From: Nocardioides xinjiangensis
GTDB taxonomy: Bacteria > Actinomycetota > Actinomycetes > Propionibacteriales > Nocardioidaceae
DNA length: 64,000 bases
Assembly: GCF_017916455.1 (NCBI RefSeq)
Contig: NZ_JAFMSY010000001.1
Coordinates: 2,215,977-2,279,976, forward strand
Reading direction: 5' to 3'
Shown one piece after another: positions 17,495 to 29,169 of this stretch (position 1 is the first letter of the stretch; each line of letters opens with the position of its first letter). The notes beneath the pieces were generated by a model that had not been told where the DNA came from, ran no database searches, and saw only the letters and a program-made list of their open reading frames with translations. A program made the position numbers and the translations under genes.

Positions 17495-19186
17495 ATGACA
17501 TCGCACCGGCCGGTCCCGGGCCGGCTCCGCGCCCCCGCGCCCGGGTGGACCACCCGTGCCGACGTCGTGGTGGTCGGGTCGGGCATCGCGGGGCTCACCG
17601 CTGCGCTGCGCATCCACGCGGCGGATCCGTCGCTGCGCCTGCTCGTCGTCACCAAGGACGTCCTCGGCGCAGGCTCCACCCAGTGGGCGCAGGGCGGCAT
17701 CGCGGCCGCCCTGGGGCCGGAGGACACCCCGGAGCAGCACGAGCGCGACACGCTCGTCGCAGGCGCGGGAGCCTGTGACGTCGAGGCCGTGCGCGTGCTG
17801 GTGACCGAGGGACCCGGGGCCGTCCACGAGCTGATCGCGCTCGGCACGCAGTTCGACCACCACCCCGGCGGTGAGCTGTCGCTGACGCGGGAGGGCGGCC
17901 ACCTCCGCGACCGGATCGCCCACGCCGGGGGCGACGCCACCGGTGCGGAGATCCAGCGCGCGCTCATCGCAGCGGTCGAGCGCGCACCGGAGATCGGGGT
18001 CGTCCAGCACGCGCTGGCCGTCGACCTCCTCCGCGGCGACGACGGCGGCGTCGCCGGCCTGACCCTCCACGTCCTCGGTGAGGGCCGGCGCGACGGCGTC
18101 GGCGCGGTGCACTGCCGAGCCGTCGTGCTGGCCTCCGGGGGCCTCGGCCAGGTCTTCAGCCAGTCCACCAACCCGAGCGTCTCCACGGGCGACGGGATGG
18201 CGCTCGCCCTCCGCGCCGGCGCCCGGCTGCGCGACCTCGAGTTCGTCCAGTTCCACCCCACCGTGATGTGGCTCGGCCCCGACTCCTCGGGCCAGCAGCC
18301 GCTGATCTCCGAGGCGGTGCGCGGCGAGGGTGCCCACCTCGTCGACGACGCCGGCGACCGCTTCATGCTCGGCACGCACGAGCTCGCCGACCTCGCGCCG
18401 CGCGACGTGGTCGCCAAGGCCATCACCCGCCGCATGGGCGAGACCGGCCGGCCGCACGTGTGGCTCGACGGCCGCCACCTCGGCCGCGCCGTGTGGGAGC
18501 GTCGCTTCCCGACGATCCTCGGCGTCTGCGGCCGGCACGGGGTCGACCCGGTGAGCGAGCTCGTCCCGGTCGCCCCCGCCCAGCACTACGTGTCCGGCGG
18601 CGTCGCCACCGACCTGTGGGGCCGAACCACCGTCCCGGGGCTGTACGCCACCGGCGAGGTGGCCTGCTCCGGGGTCCACGGCGCCAACCGCCTGGCCTCC
18701 AACTCGCTGCTCGAGGGCCTGGTGTTCTCGCGGCGGATCGCCGAGGTGCTGCCCGCTGAGCTGCGCCCGTGGTCCGAGCCGGTCGCGGACGAGCGCCACG
18801 CCGGCCTCGTCGCGGCCGAGCGCAGGCGGGCGCTGCAGGAGGTGATGACCAGCCGGGTCGGCGTGCTGCGGCACGCCGACGGCCTCGACGAGGCGCTGGC
18901 GTTCCTCGGCTCGCTCGAGCACGGCGATGCGGAGGTCGGCCCGCCCGCCTGGGAGACGACCAACCTGCTCACCGTCAGCACCGCCCTCGCCGAGGCCGCG
19001 GCCCTGCGCACCGAGACCCGCGGGTCGCACTGGCGCGAGGACCACCCCGACCGCGACGACACGGGGGCCGGTCACGTCGACTCGTGGCTGGAGCCCGACG
19101 GCACCGTCGCGGCCGAGTGGACGTACGCGCCCGCGACCGATCCCTCGACCCCCTCGACCCCCTCGAACGTGGAGGTGCCGGCATGA
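17495..19186 (+). CDS. nadB: L-aspartate oxidase (NadB)
   Basis: Oxidises L-aspartate to iminoaspartate for quinolinate and NAD synthesis, using FAD. The 563-residue protein shows the dinucleotide-binding VVVGSGIAGLTAALRI, QWAQGGIAAALG, the substrate loop with EFVQFHPTVMW, and the active-site pattern ISEAVRGEGAHLVD followed by PRDVVAKAI. HGANRLASNSLLEGLVFSRR is the FAD-binding C-terminal signature. A short Ser/Thr/Pro tail (DPSTPSTPSN) is encoded by a 9-bp near-repeat just before nadC. The stop overlaps nadC by ATGA. No nadA lies in this window. Confidence 0.95.
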   Translation: MTSHRPVPGRLRAPAPGWTTRADVVVVGSGIAGLTAALRIHAADPSLRLLVVTKDVLGAGSTQWAQGGIAAALGPEDTPEQHERDTLVAGAGACDVEAVRVLVTEGPGAVHELIALGTQFDHHPGGELSLTREGGHLRDRIAHAGGDATGAEIQRALIAAVERAPEIGVVQHALAVDLLRGDDGGVAGLTLHVLGEGRRDGVGAVHCRAVVLASGGLGQVFSQSTNPSVSTGDGMALALRAGARLRDLEFVQFHPTVMWLGPDSSGQQPLISEAVRGEGAHLVDDAGDRFMLGTHELADLAPRDVVAKAITRRMGETGRPHVWLDGRHLGRAVWERRFPTILGVCGRHGVDPVSELVPVAPAQHYVSGGVATDLWGRTTVPGLYATGEVACSGVHGANRLASNSLLEGLVFSRRIAEVLPAELRPWSEPVADERHAGLVAAERRRALQEVMTSRVGVLRHADGLDEALAFLGSLEHGDAEVGPPAWETTNLLTVSTALAEAAALRTETRGSHWREDHPDRDDTGAGHVDSWLEPDGTVAAEWTYAPATDPSTPSTPSNVEVPA

Positions 19187-20084
19187 CGCGCATCGAGGAC
19201 GTCCCCGCCGACGTCAGGGCCGACCTCGCCGCGGCCGGCCTCGACGAGGACCACGTCTGGGACGTGGTGGGGCGCGCGCTCATGGAGGACCTGCCGCAGC
19301 GGCCGCACCACGACCCCACCAGCGAGTCGACGATCCCGGCGGACGCCCGGGCCGAGGCGGTCGTCGCCGCCCGCGAGCCCGGGGTCGTAGCCGGGCTGGC
19401 CGTCGCTGCGGTCGCGTTCGCCATGGTCGGCGCCGACGCCACGATCAGCAGCCGCGCGCCCGACGGCACGCGGGTCGAGGAGGGCGACGTCGTCCTGCGC
19501 ATCTCCGGTCGGACCCAGCGGCTGCTCGTCGCCGAGCGCACCGCGCTCAACCTCGCGTGCCACCTCTCCGGCATCGCCACCGCGACCGCGCAGTGGGTCG
19601 ACGCGCTCGCCGGCTCGCCCACCCGCGTGCTCGACACCCGCAAGACGCTGCCCGGGCTGCGCACCCTGCAGAAGTACGCCGTCCGCTGCGGCGGCGGGGT
19701 CAACCACCGCTCGAGCCTGCAGGACATGGCGATGGTCAAGGACAACCACGTCATCGCCGCCGGCGGGGTGCTGCCCGCGCTCGAGGCGATCCGCGGCCGT
19801 CACCCGGGACTGCCGGTCGAGGTGGAGGTGACCACCCTCGACCAGCTCGACGAGCTGCTCGCACTGCCGGAGCCGCCGGAGCGCGTCCTGCTCGACAACA
19901 TGGCCGACGACATGATGTCCGAGGCCGTCCACCGCACGGCGGGCCGGGTGCCGCTGGAGGCCAGCGGGGGGATCACCCTGGAGCGTGCCGGACGCATCGG
20001 CGCGACCGGCGTCGACTTCGTCTCGGTCGGCGCGCTCACCCACTCGGTGGAGGTCCTCGACCTCGGCATGGACCTGGTCGAGCG

Positions 20085-20088
<4 letters not shown>
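19183..20088 (+). CDS. nadC: Nicotinate-nucleotide pyrophosphorylase, carboxylating (NadC)
   Basis: Converts quinolinate and PRPP to nicotinate mononucleotide. Motifs in its 301 residues are ERTALNLACHLSGIAT, LDTRKTLPGLRTLQKYAVRC, GGGVNHRSSLQDMAMVKDNH (quinolinate and PRPP contacts) and EASGGITLERAGRIGATGVD (phosphate site). Coupled to nadB and coaX by 4-bp overlaps. Confidence 0.95.
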
Positions 20089-20855
<767 letters not shown>

Positions 20856-20950
20856 GCGATACGGCGCACCCTTTTGCCCGCTGCAAACCCGTGCTGCCAC
20901 AATGCGAAATGCATTTGCCTCGCCGCGCCATATTCCGCGCGTCGTTCCAG

Positions 20951-20978
20951 CATTCTCACCACGTCATTCTCACCACGT
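20951..20978 (+). repeat. 14-bp tandem duplication upstream of lsr2
   Basis: CATTCTCACCACGT occurs twice in direct succession (20951-20964 and 20965-20978), followed by a third partial CATTC. It lies in the relatively A/T-rich 169-bp gap between coaX and lsr2. Confidence 0.7.
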
Positions 20979-21024
20979 CATTCCTCGTTTCCGAATGAGG
21001 TGACCGAAGGAAAAGGAATTCGCC

Positions 21025-21381
21025 ATGGCACAGAAGGTGAACATCGTCCTCGTCGACGACCTCGACGGCAGCGAGGCGACGGAGACCGTCACGTTCGGGC
21101 TCGACGGGACGACGTACGAGATCGACCTGAACGACGCCAACGCCGCCGCCCTCCGCGAGGTGCTGAGCGGGTACGTCGGGCACGCCCGCAAGGTCGCCGG
21201 GGGCGGTCGTCGCGGGCGCCGGTCGAGCGGCGGGTCGTCCTCGTCCTCCGGCGGCTCCAACGGCTCGGGCAGCTCGCACACCCGGGAGGTCCGCGAGTGG
21301 GCGAAGTCCCAGGGCATGGAGGTCTCCGAGCGCGGCCGCATCTCCGCCGAGGTGCAGCAGGCCTACGACGCCGCCCACTGA
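21025..21381 (+). CDS. lsr2: Lsr2 nucleoid-associated xenogeneic silencer
   Basis: A small H-NS-like protein that bridges DNA and silences A/T-rich genes. The 118 residues comprise an N-terminal dimerisation domain (MAQKVNIVLVDDLDGSEATE onward), a Ser/Gly/Arg linker, and a C-terminal DNA-binding domain TREVREWAKSQGMEVSERGR with the AT-hook-like RGR that enters the minor groove. The upstream gap is unusually A/T-rich for this genome, consistent with autoregulation. The ribosome site is GAAGGAAAAGGA. A strong hairpin follows the stop. Confidence 0.95.
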   Translation: MAQKVNIVLVDDLDGSEATETVTFGLDGTTYEIDLNDANAAALREVLSGYVGHARKVAGGGRRGRRSSGGSSSSSGGSNGSGSSHTREVREWAKSQGMEVSERGRISAEVQQAYDAAH

Positions 21382-21394
21382 CGCTGGAGACGTC

Positions 21395-21424
21395 CGTCCC
21401 CGCCCCCGGCCGGAGGCGGGGACG
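21395..21424 (+). terminator. Hairpin terminator after lsr2
   Basis: Perfect 10-bp stem CGTCCCCGCC (21395-21404) with GGCGGGGACG (21415-21424) and a 10-nt loop, 13 bp after the lsr2 stop. The U-tract is poor, as is usual in actinobacteria. Confidence 0.65.
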
Positions 21425-21426
21425 TT

Positions 21427-21437
21427 CGCTGTCAGCG
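21427..21437. promoter_or_regulatory. Candidate ClgR operator upstream of clpC
   Basis: CGCTGTCAGCG; its reverse strand CGCTGACAGCG followed by AAC fits the core of the ClgR motif as I remember it (CGCYNANRGCG then WWS). ClgR activates clpC and clpP in several actinobacteria. The site lies about 30 bp upstream of the proposed -10, a suitable place for an activator. The outer flank on one side does not match. Confidence 0.42.
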
Positions 21438-21466
21438 GACGCCCTCGGCTGTGGGCGGGGAACACG

Positions 21467-21472
21467 TAGGCT
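21467..21472 (+). promoter_or_regulatory. Candidate -10 box for clpC
   Basis: TAGGCT about 80 bp before the clpC ATG, with no good -35, consistent with an activator-dependent promoter. Confidence 0.35.
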
Positions 21473-21553
21473 GGAGTCGGGCGTTGAGCCCAGTGTCCGC
21501 ACCCCGGCCGCCTGCGCCGGATCCGCGGACCACGCAGACGTAGAGGAGCGCAC

Positions 21554-24118
<2,565 letters not shown>

Positions 24119-24158
24119 CCGGCGGCCCGACCGTCGCAGACTGACGGCCCAGCCTCAC

Positions 24159-24198
24159 CAGATCACCCCGGGAGCGCCCAGCGCCCCGGGGTGATCTG
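24159..24198. terminator. Bidirectional hairpin between clpC and mutY
   Basis: Perfect 14-bp stem, CAGATCACCCCGGG (24159-24172) with its complement at 24185-24198 and a 12-nt loop. It sits between convergent genes and includes the last codons and stop of mutY, so it can act for both. Confidence 0.65.
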
Positions 24199-25044
24199 CG
24201 TCAGGAGCCGGTCGGCGACGAGGCCGGCCAGGCAGCGCTCGCGCTGCTCCGCGTCGGGCCAGGCCGCCTCCACCTGCGCTGCGTCGACGGAGTCGGCGTC
24301 CCGGGCCAGCGCGAGGATCCGGCCGCGGCACTGGCGGTCGGTGCCGGCCCACGCCTGGCCCCGGCGGGGCGGGCCGGCGTACGCGGGGAAGCCGGCGCCG
24401 CGCCACGCGCACAGGTCTGCGACCGGGCAGGCGTCGCACGCCGGCCGGCGTGCCGTGCACACCAGTGCGCCCAGCTCCATGGTCGCGACCGCCCACGTCG
24501 CGGCGGTCGCGGGGTCGTCGGGCAGCAGCGCGGTGGCGACCTCGCGCTCGGCCCGGGTGACCGCCGGTGCGGGCGCCTCCACCCCGGACACGGCCCTGGC
24601 CAGCACGCGGCGGACGTTGGTGTCGAGGACGACGTGCCGCTGCCCGAAGGCGAAGCTGGCGATCGCCGAGGCGGTGTAGTCCCCGACGCCGGGCAGCGCG
24701 CGCAGGTCGTCGTACGACGCCGGGACCTCGCCGCCGTGCCGGTCGACGATCGCCGTCGCGGCGGCGTGCAGGCGCAGCGCCCGGCGCGGGTAGCCCAGGC
24801 GTCCCCACATGCGCACGGCCTCGCCGGTCGCGTCGGCGGCGAGGTCGGCAGGGGTGGGCCAGCGCTCCAGCCACGCGGCGTGGACGGGCAGGACCCGGAC
24901 CACCGGAGTCTGCTGCAGCATGAACTCACTGACCATCACCGACCACGGGGTGGCCGCCCGCTCCCGCCACGGCAGCTCGCGTGCGTGCTCGTCGTACCAG
25001 GCGAGCACGGGATCGTGCAGCGCGCTGGTGGGAGGGGCGTCCAT
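24163..25044 (-). CDS. mutY: A/G-specific adenine DNA glycosylase (MutY)
   Basis: Removes adenine mispaired with 8-oxoguanine. The 293-residue protein has ELPWRERAATPWSVMVSEFM at the start, the helix-hairpin-helix LPGVGDYTASAIASFAFG, the conserved VLDTNVRRVLAR, and four 4Fe-4S Cys in CTARRPACDACPVADLC (C-x6-C-x2-C-x5-C). It ends soon after, so the C-terminal NUDIX-like 8-oxoG recognition domain of E. coli MutY is mostly absent, as in several actinobacteria. The minus-strand TACGAT 8 nt before ATG suggests a leaderless start. Confidence 0.92.
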   Translation of the reverse strand: MDAPPTSALHDPVLAWYDEHARELPWRERAATPWSVMVSEFMLQQTPVVRVLPVHAAWLERWPTPADLAADATGEAVRMWGRLGYPRRALRLHAAATAIVDRHGGEVPASYDDLRALPGVGDYTASAIASFAFGQRHVVLDTNVRRVLARAVSGVEAPAPAVTRAEREVATALLPDDPATAATWAVATMELGALVCTARRPACDACPVADLCAWRGAGFPAYAGPPRRGQAWAGTDRQCRGRILALARDADSVDAAQVEAAWPDAEQRERCLAGLVADRLLTQITPGRWALPG

Positions 25045-25052
25045 CGCCCGCG

Positions 25053-25058
25053 ATCGTA
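25053..25058 (-). promoter_or_regulatory. -10 box for mutY
   Basis: Minus-strand TACGAT, then 8 nt, then ATG at 25044. Confidence 0.4.
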
Positions 25059-25100
25059 GGCGAGCCGGTGCGCCTCCGCCGAGACGGGCCGGTCGGTGCC

Positions 25101-25106
25101 TAGCCT
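25101..25106 (+). promoter_or_regulatory. -10 box for the gene at 25113
   Basis: TAGCCT, then 6 nt, then ATG. Confidence 0.5.
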
Positions 25107-25112
25107 GACCAC

Positions 25113-25955
25113 ATGCCGACGACCGTACGACCTCGTGGGCCGCTGCCGGCCCGGGTCTACTGGACCCGACGGCTCGTCGTGCTGGGCGTCCCGCTCCTCC
25201 TCGTCGTCGTGCTGGCCCGGGTGCTCGGCGGCTCCGGCGACGGCACAGACGACACGGCCGGTCGTGCCACCCAGGCCGGCGCCACGCTCGAGCAGTCGCT
25301 CACCGCGCCGACCGCTGGCCCGACGGCGCAGGTGGAGCCCGGCACGAAGGGGAAGCGCAAGGGCCGGCGCGCGGAGCCGACCGCACCGCCCGAGCCGGTG
25401 CTCGCCGAGCCCACCGGGCCGTGCACCCCGTCCGACATCGTCGCCACCCCGGCCATCACCTCGGTCGCCGGCGGCGCGGACATCCCCATCACGCTCAACC
25501 TGCGCACCGTCGTCACCGAGGCCTGCACGTGGCAGGCGTCGGCGGAGACGCTGACCGTGACCATCACCTCCGGCAGCGACCACATCTGGAGCAGCCGCGA
25601 GTGCCCCGCCTCGATCCCTCCGCAGGACGTCGTGGTCCGCCAGGCCGTCGACGCCCCGGTCGTCGTGACTTGGTCGGCGCGTCGCTCCGACGAGGGCTGC
25701 ACGAAGTGGGCCGAATGGGCTCGGGTCGGGTTCTACCACGTCGAGGCGGCTGCGCTCGGTGGCGAGCCGACGGACGTGCAGTTCGAGCTGGTCCCGCGGC
25801 AGCCGGAGGTCATCACGAAGACCGTCGACCCGCAGCAGCAGGGCACCGGCGGCGGGAATGGCGACGGGAACGGCGGGCGCGGCGGGCGCGGCGACGGGAG
25901 CGGCGACACCGCCCATACGCCCGGCGAGGACGGCCAGGGCAACTCCGCCGGCTGA
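25113..25955 (+). CDS. Membrane-anchored extracytoplasmic protein, unknown function
   Basis: A 280-residue protein. One N-terminal helix (RLVVLGVPLLLVVVLARVLG, about residues 20-39) is followed by a Thr/Pro/Lys linker and a domain of about 150 residues with four Cys (in CTPSD, EACTW, RECPA and EGCTK) that could form two disulfides outside the cell. The tail is Gly/Asn/Asp-rich and low in complexity. The Cys-bearing domain has a beta-rich look (alternating TVTITSGSDHIWSS). I do not recognise the family. Its 3' end faces disA across a palindrome array. Confidence 0.75.
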   Translation: MPTTVRPRGPLPARVYWTRRLVVLGVPLLLVVVLARVLGGSGDGTDDTAGRATQAGATLEQSLTAPTAGPTAQVEPGTKGKRKGRRAEPTAPPEPVLAEPTGPCTPSDIVATPAITSVAGGADIPITLNLRTVVTEACTWQASAETLTVTITSGSDHIWSSRECPASIPPQDVVVRQAVDAPVVVTWSARRSDEGCTKWAEWARVGFYHVEAAALGGEPTDVQFELVPRQPEVITKTVDPQQQGTGGGNGDGNGGRGGRGDGSGDTAHTPGEDGQGNSAG

Positions 25956-26024
25956 GCCCCCGAGCGGTGAGTGAGGCAGGTTCCCTCCGGTGAGGGCGGG
26001 CCTCGGTTCCGGCGGCGCCGGCGG

Positions 26025-26265
26025 GCGTCATGCGAAGGCGTACGTATGGGTGCGGGTTCGTATGACGCAGGCGCGGGCCGAGGCGGCGCCGGCGGGCGTG
26101 ATGCGGAGGCGTACGTATGGGTGCGGGTTCGTATGACGCAAGCGCCGGCCCGAGGCGGGCGTGATGCGGAGGCGTACGTATGGGTGCGGGTTCGTATGAC
26201 GCAGGGGCGGGGCCGGGGCGAGCGTCATGCGGAGGCGTACGTATGGGTGCGGGTTCGTATGACGC
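26025..26265. repeat. Array A: four 44-bp palindromes between convergent genes
   Basis: Copies at 26025-26068, 26096-26139, 26159-26202 and 26222-26265, with starts 71, 63 and 63 bp apart. Each begins GCGTCATGCGRAGG or GCGTGATGCGGAGG and ends GGGTTCGTATGACGC. The arms pair along the whole unit with almost no loop. The 3' ends of the hypothetical gene (25955) and disA (26310) face the array, which fills most of this 354-bp gap. The last copy matches the last copy of array B (62 kb) at 37 of 44 positions. No other content seen in the gap. Confidence 0.9.
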
Positions 26266-26309
26266 AGGAGCGACGGCGCGCGGCCGCGGCCGCCCGGCAG
26301 GGGCGGGCG

Positions 26310-27434
26310 TCAGATGTAGCGCTCGGTGATGCTCGACTCCGCGAGGCGGGACAGGCCCTCACGGACGCTGCGGGCGCGCAGCTCGCCGACGCCCTCGACG
26401 GCCTGCAGGTCGTCGATGCCGGCCGACAGCAGCTGCTGGAGACCGCCGAAGTGGTCGACGAGCCGGTCGACGACGGCCGCCGGGAGGCGCGGCACCTTGG
26501 CGAGGAGCCGGTAGCCGCGGGGCGCGACGGCGGCGTCGAGGTGCTCGGCACCCCCGAGACCGATGGTGCGGGCCACCGCAGCGGGGTCCACCAGCTCGGT
26601 CGGGGAGAGGCCCTCGAGCTCGGCGAGGTGCGACTCGGGGCTGGCCTGGCGGCGCCGACCGCCAGGGAGGTAGTCGCGGACCACGAGCTCGCGCTCGGCG
26701 TCGACCCCGGTGACGAGCTCCTCGAGCTGGAGCGACAGCAGCCGGCCGTCGGTGCCGAGCTCGAGGACGTAGTCCTCGATCTCCCGGGCGATGCGGATGA
26801 CCATCTCGAGGCGCTGTGCCACGACGGCGACGTCGCGCACCGTGACGAGGTCCTCGATCTCCAGCGCCGACAGGGTCGCGGACACCTCGTCGAGGCGGAG
26901 CTTGTAGCGCTCCAGCGTGGCGAGGGCCTGGTTGGCGCGGGTGAGGATCTTGCCGGAGTCCTCGAGGACGTGGCGGATGTCGCCGACGTAGGCGGCGATG
27001 ATCTGCATCGACTGCGACACCGAGATGACGGGGTGGCCGGTCTGCTTGGCCACCCGCTCCGCCGTGCGGTGCCGGGTGCCGGTCTCCTCCGACGGGATCG
27101 TGTGGTCGGGCATGAGGTGGACCGCGGCCCGGTGGATGCGGGTGAGGTCCTTGTCGACGACGATCGCGCCGTCCATCTTCGCCAGCTCGCGCAGGCCGGT
27201 GGCGGTGAAGGGGACGTCGAGGGTGAAGCCGCCGGTCGAGATCGAGTCGACGGTCTTGTCCTGGCCGAGCACGATGAGGGCGCCGGTGCGGCCGCGGAGG
27301 ATCCGCTCCAGGCCGTCGCGCAGCGGCGTACCGGGTGCGATGGACGCCAGGGTCGCGCGCAGCCTCAGCTGCTCGTCGATGCGCTCGGCCACCGGTCCTC
27401 CACCTGCCGTCTCCTCGGCGCCCCGGTGCGCCAT
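26310..27434 (-). CDS. disA: DNA integrity scanning diadenylate cyclase (DisA)
   Basis: Makes cyclic di-AMP from two ATP while scanning DNA, and is inhibited by branched DNA. The 374 residues include the N-terminal DAC domain with the metal site DGAIVVD and the RHR motif [10 protein letters not shown], a long linker helix region ([15 protein letters not shown]), and a C-terminal helix-hairpin-helix domain ([20 protein letters not shown]). It lies downstream of radA on the same strand with a 121-bp gap, the usual radA-disA pairing. TACACT 7 nt before the ATG suggests its own leaderless promoter. Confidence 0.96.
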   Translation of the reverse strand: MAHRGAEETAGGGPVAERIDEQLRLRATLASIAPGTPLRDGLERILRGRTGALIVLGQDKTVDSISTGGFTLDVPFTATGLRELAKMDGAIVVDKDLTRIHRAAVHLMPDHTIPSEETGTRHRTAERVAKQTGHPVISVSQSMQIIAAYVGDIRHVLEDSGKILTRANQALATLERYKLRLDEVSATLSALEIEDLVTVRDVAVVAQRLEMVIRIAREIEDYVLELGTDGRLLSLQLEELVTGVDAERELVVRDYLPGGRRRQASPESHLAELEGLSPTELVDPAAVARTIGLGGAEHLDAAVAPRGYRLLAKVPRLPAAVVDRLVDHFGGLQQLLSAGIDDLQAVEGVGELRARSVREGLSRLAESSITERYI

Positions 27435-27441
27435 CGGGTGA

Positions 27442-27447
27442 AGTGTA
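27442..27447 (-). promoter_or_regulatory. -10 box for disA
   Basis: Minus-strand TACACT, then 7 nt, then ATG at 27434. Confidence 0.45.
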
Positions 27448-27555
27448 GGGGTGGCGACCCCGGTGGGACGGATCCTTCCCAGCGGTCGGCCCCGCCGGGG
27501 CGGCAGGTGGGAGGCCGGCGGAGCCGCCGGGGGAGTGGCACGTCGGGGCGGCGGG

Positions 27556-28950
27556 TCAGAGCGGCGGGGTCAGCTCGAGGGTCAGCAGCGCCCCCACCAC
27601 GTCGTCCACCTCGATGACGCGGAGGCCGTCGACCGTGCGGCGCGAGGGGATGCCGCGCTCGCTCGGCAGGGCGCGGCCGCGGGGGACCACCGCCACCTTG
27701 AAGCCGAGGCGCGAGGCCTCGGCGATGCGCTGGGGCAGGTCGCGGACGCGGCGGAGCTCGCCGGCCAGGCCGATCTCGCCGATGGCCACGGCGCCGCGCG
27801 GGGCGGCGATGCCGAGGTGGGAGCTCGCGACCGCCACCGCGATGGCCAGGTCGGCGGCCGGGTCGTGCAGCTTGGCACCGCCGACGGTCGCCACGAACGT
27901 GTCGCTGCCCGCGATGCGCAGCCGGGCGTGGCGCTGCAGGACCGCGAGCACCATGTCGACCCGCGAGGACTCCACGCCCGAGACGGTGCGTCGCGGGCGC
28001 TCGAGCGGCGATGGGGTGAGCAGTGCCTGCACCTCCGCGAGCAGCGGCCGGCGCCCCTCCATGGTCACGGCCACGCAGGTGCCGGAGACGTCCTGGGTGT
28101 GGTGCTCGACGAAGAGGCCGGTCGGGTCGGTGACGGCCTGGATGCCCTCCGAGGAGAGGTCGAAGCAGCCGACCTCGTCGACGGGGCCGTAGCGGTTCTT
28201 CATGGCCCGGACCATGCGGAAGCGCGAGTTGCGGTCGCCCTCGAAGTGGAGGACCACGTCGACGAGGTGCTCGAGCACGCGCGGGCCGGCGATGGAGCCG
28301 TCCTTGGTCACGTGGCCCACGATCATCGTGGTGATGTTGCGGGTCTTCGCCACGCGGATGAGCGCGGCGGCGACCTCCTTGACCTGGGTCACGCCGCCCG
28401 GGACGCCGTCGATCCCCGAGGCGCCGATCGTCTGGATCGAGTCGACGACCAGCAGGGTCGGCCGGACGTCCTCGATGTGCGTCAGCACCGCGCCGAGGTC
28501 GGTCTCCGCGGCGAGGAACAGCTCGTCGTGCACGCCGCCGGTGCGGTCGGCCCGCAGCCGCACCTGGGCGGCCGACTCCTCGCCGGTGACGTAGAGGGTG
28601 CGCTGGCGGGTGCGCGCGGTCTGCGCGGCCACCTCGAGCAGCAGCGTGCTCTTGCCCACGCCCGGCTCACCGGCCAGCAGGATGGCCGCGCCCGGCACCA
28701 GCCCGCCGCCCAGCACGCGGTCGAGCTCGGGCACCCCGCTGGCGCGTGCGACGGACTCGGTGACGGGCACCTGCGCGATCGGGACCGCCGGGGTGGACAC
28801 CGGGCCGGCCGCCGCCCGCAGCGTGGGCGCACCGGCCTCGGCGACCGAGCCCCAGGCCTGGCACTCGCCGCAGCGGCCCACCCACTTCGCCGTCTCCCAC
28901 CCGCACTCCGAGCAGCGGTAGGAGGGGCGGGCCTTGGCCTTCGTCGACAT
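27556..28950 (-). CDS. radA: DNA repair helicase-like ATPase RadA/Sms
   Basis: A branch-migration ATPase in recombination. The 464 residues have an N-terminal zinc finger ([18 protein letters not shown]), Walker [10 protein letters not shown], the RadA-specific motif as KNRYG (usual KNRFG), a RecA-like core, and a C-terminal Lon-protease-like domain. The ATG at 28950 is chosen over an in-frame upstream start because TAGCGT lies 7 nt before it and the zinc finger begins soon after. It probably shares transcription with disA. Confidence 0.95.
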   Translation of the reverse strand: MSTKAKARPSYRCSECGWETAKWVGRCGECQAWGSVAEAGAPTLRAAAGPVSTPAVPIAQVPVTESVARASGVPELDRVLGGGLVPGAAILLAGEPGVGKSTLLLEVAAQTARTRQRTLYVTGEESAAQVRLRADRTGGVHDELFLAAETDLGAVLTHIEDVRPTLLVVDSIQTIGASGIDGVPGGVTQVKEVAAALIRVAKTRNITTMIVGHVTKDGSIAGPRVLEHLVDVVLHFEGDRNSRFRMVRAMKNRYGPVDEVGCFDLSSEGIQAVTDPTGLFVEHHTQDVSGTCVAVTMEGRRPLLAEVQALLTPSPLERPRRTVSGVESSRVDMVLAVLQRHARLRIAGSDTFVATVGGAKLHDPAADLAIAVAVASSHLGIAAPRGAVAIGEIGLAGELRRVRDLPQRIAEASRLGFKVAVVPRGRALPSERGIPSRRTVDGLRVIEVDDVVGALLTLELTPPL

Positions 28951-28957
28951 GGGCGCA

Positions 28958-28963
28958 ACGCTA
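28958..28963 (-). promoter_or_regulatory. -10 box for radA
   Basis: Minus-strand TAGCGT, then 7 nt, then ATG at 28950. Confidence 0.5.
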
Positions 28964-29117
28964 GGCGAGGCCACCGACAGCACGGGGACGGCGTACGCCG
29001 GCGCGCCGGAGACCCGCGCCGCTCGGACACGCGCCCGCGGAGGCGCTCGGCCACGCGTCCCCGCGCGGCCGCTCGACCTTTCCCGCGCTCCGTGCGGAGC
29101 GTCCCGCGTCGCCGGTC

Positions 29118-29140
29118 GGCGTCAGGCTTATGCTGACGCC
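29118..29140. promoter_or_regulatory. Palindromic operator-like site overlapping a -10 box, upstream of the LacI gene
   Basis: GGCGTCAG (29118-29125) and CTGACGCC (29133-29140) are perfect inverted arms around GCTTATG. TATGCT (29129-29134) at the centre could be a -10 box. A repressor bound here would block transcription, so autoregulation by the adjacent LacI protein is a reasonable guess. LacI-family sites often have a central CG, which this one lacks. Confidence 0.4.
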
Positions 29141-29169
29141 GATCGGTCCAGGGCTCGGGAGGGGGAGGG

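Noticed and set aside
20894..21060. Gene starting inside the lsr2 control region
   Set aside because: A plus-strand frame exists, but its product is Arg-rich nonsense that overlaps lsr2 in another frame, and the region is A/T-rich and non-coding in character.
25971..27617. Long plus-strand reading frame through array A and antisense to disA and radA
   Set aside because: Shadow of the GC-rich minus-strand genes; the disA product is unmistakable, and the repeated VWVRVRMTQ text comes from the palindromes.
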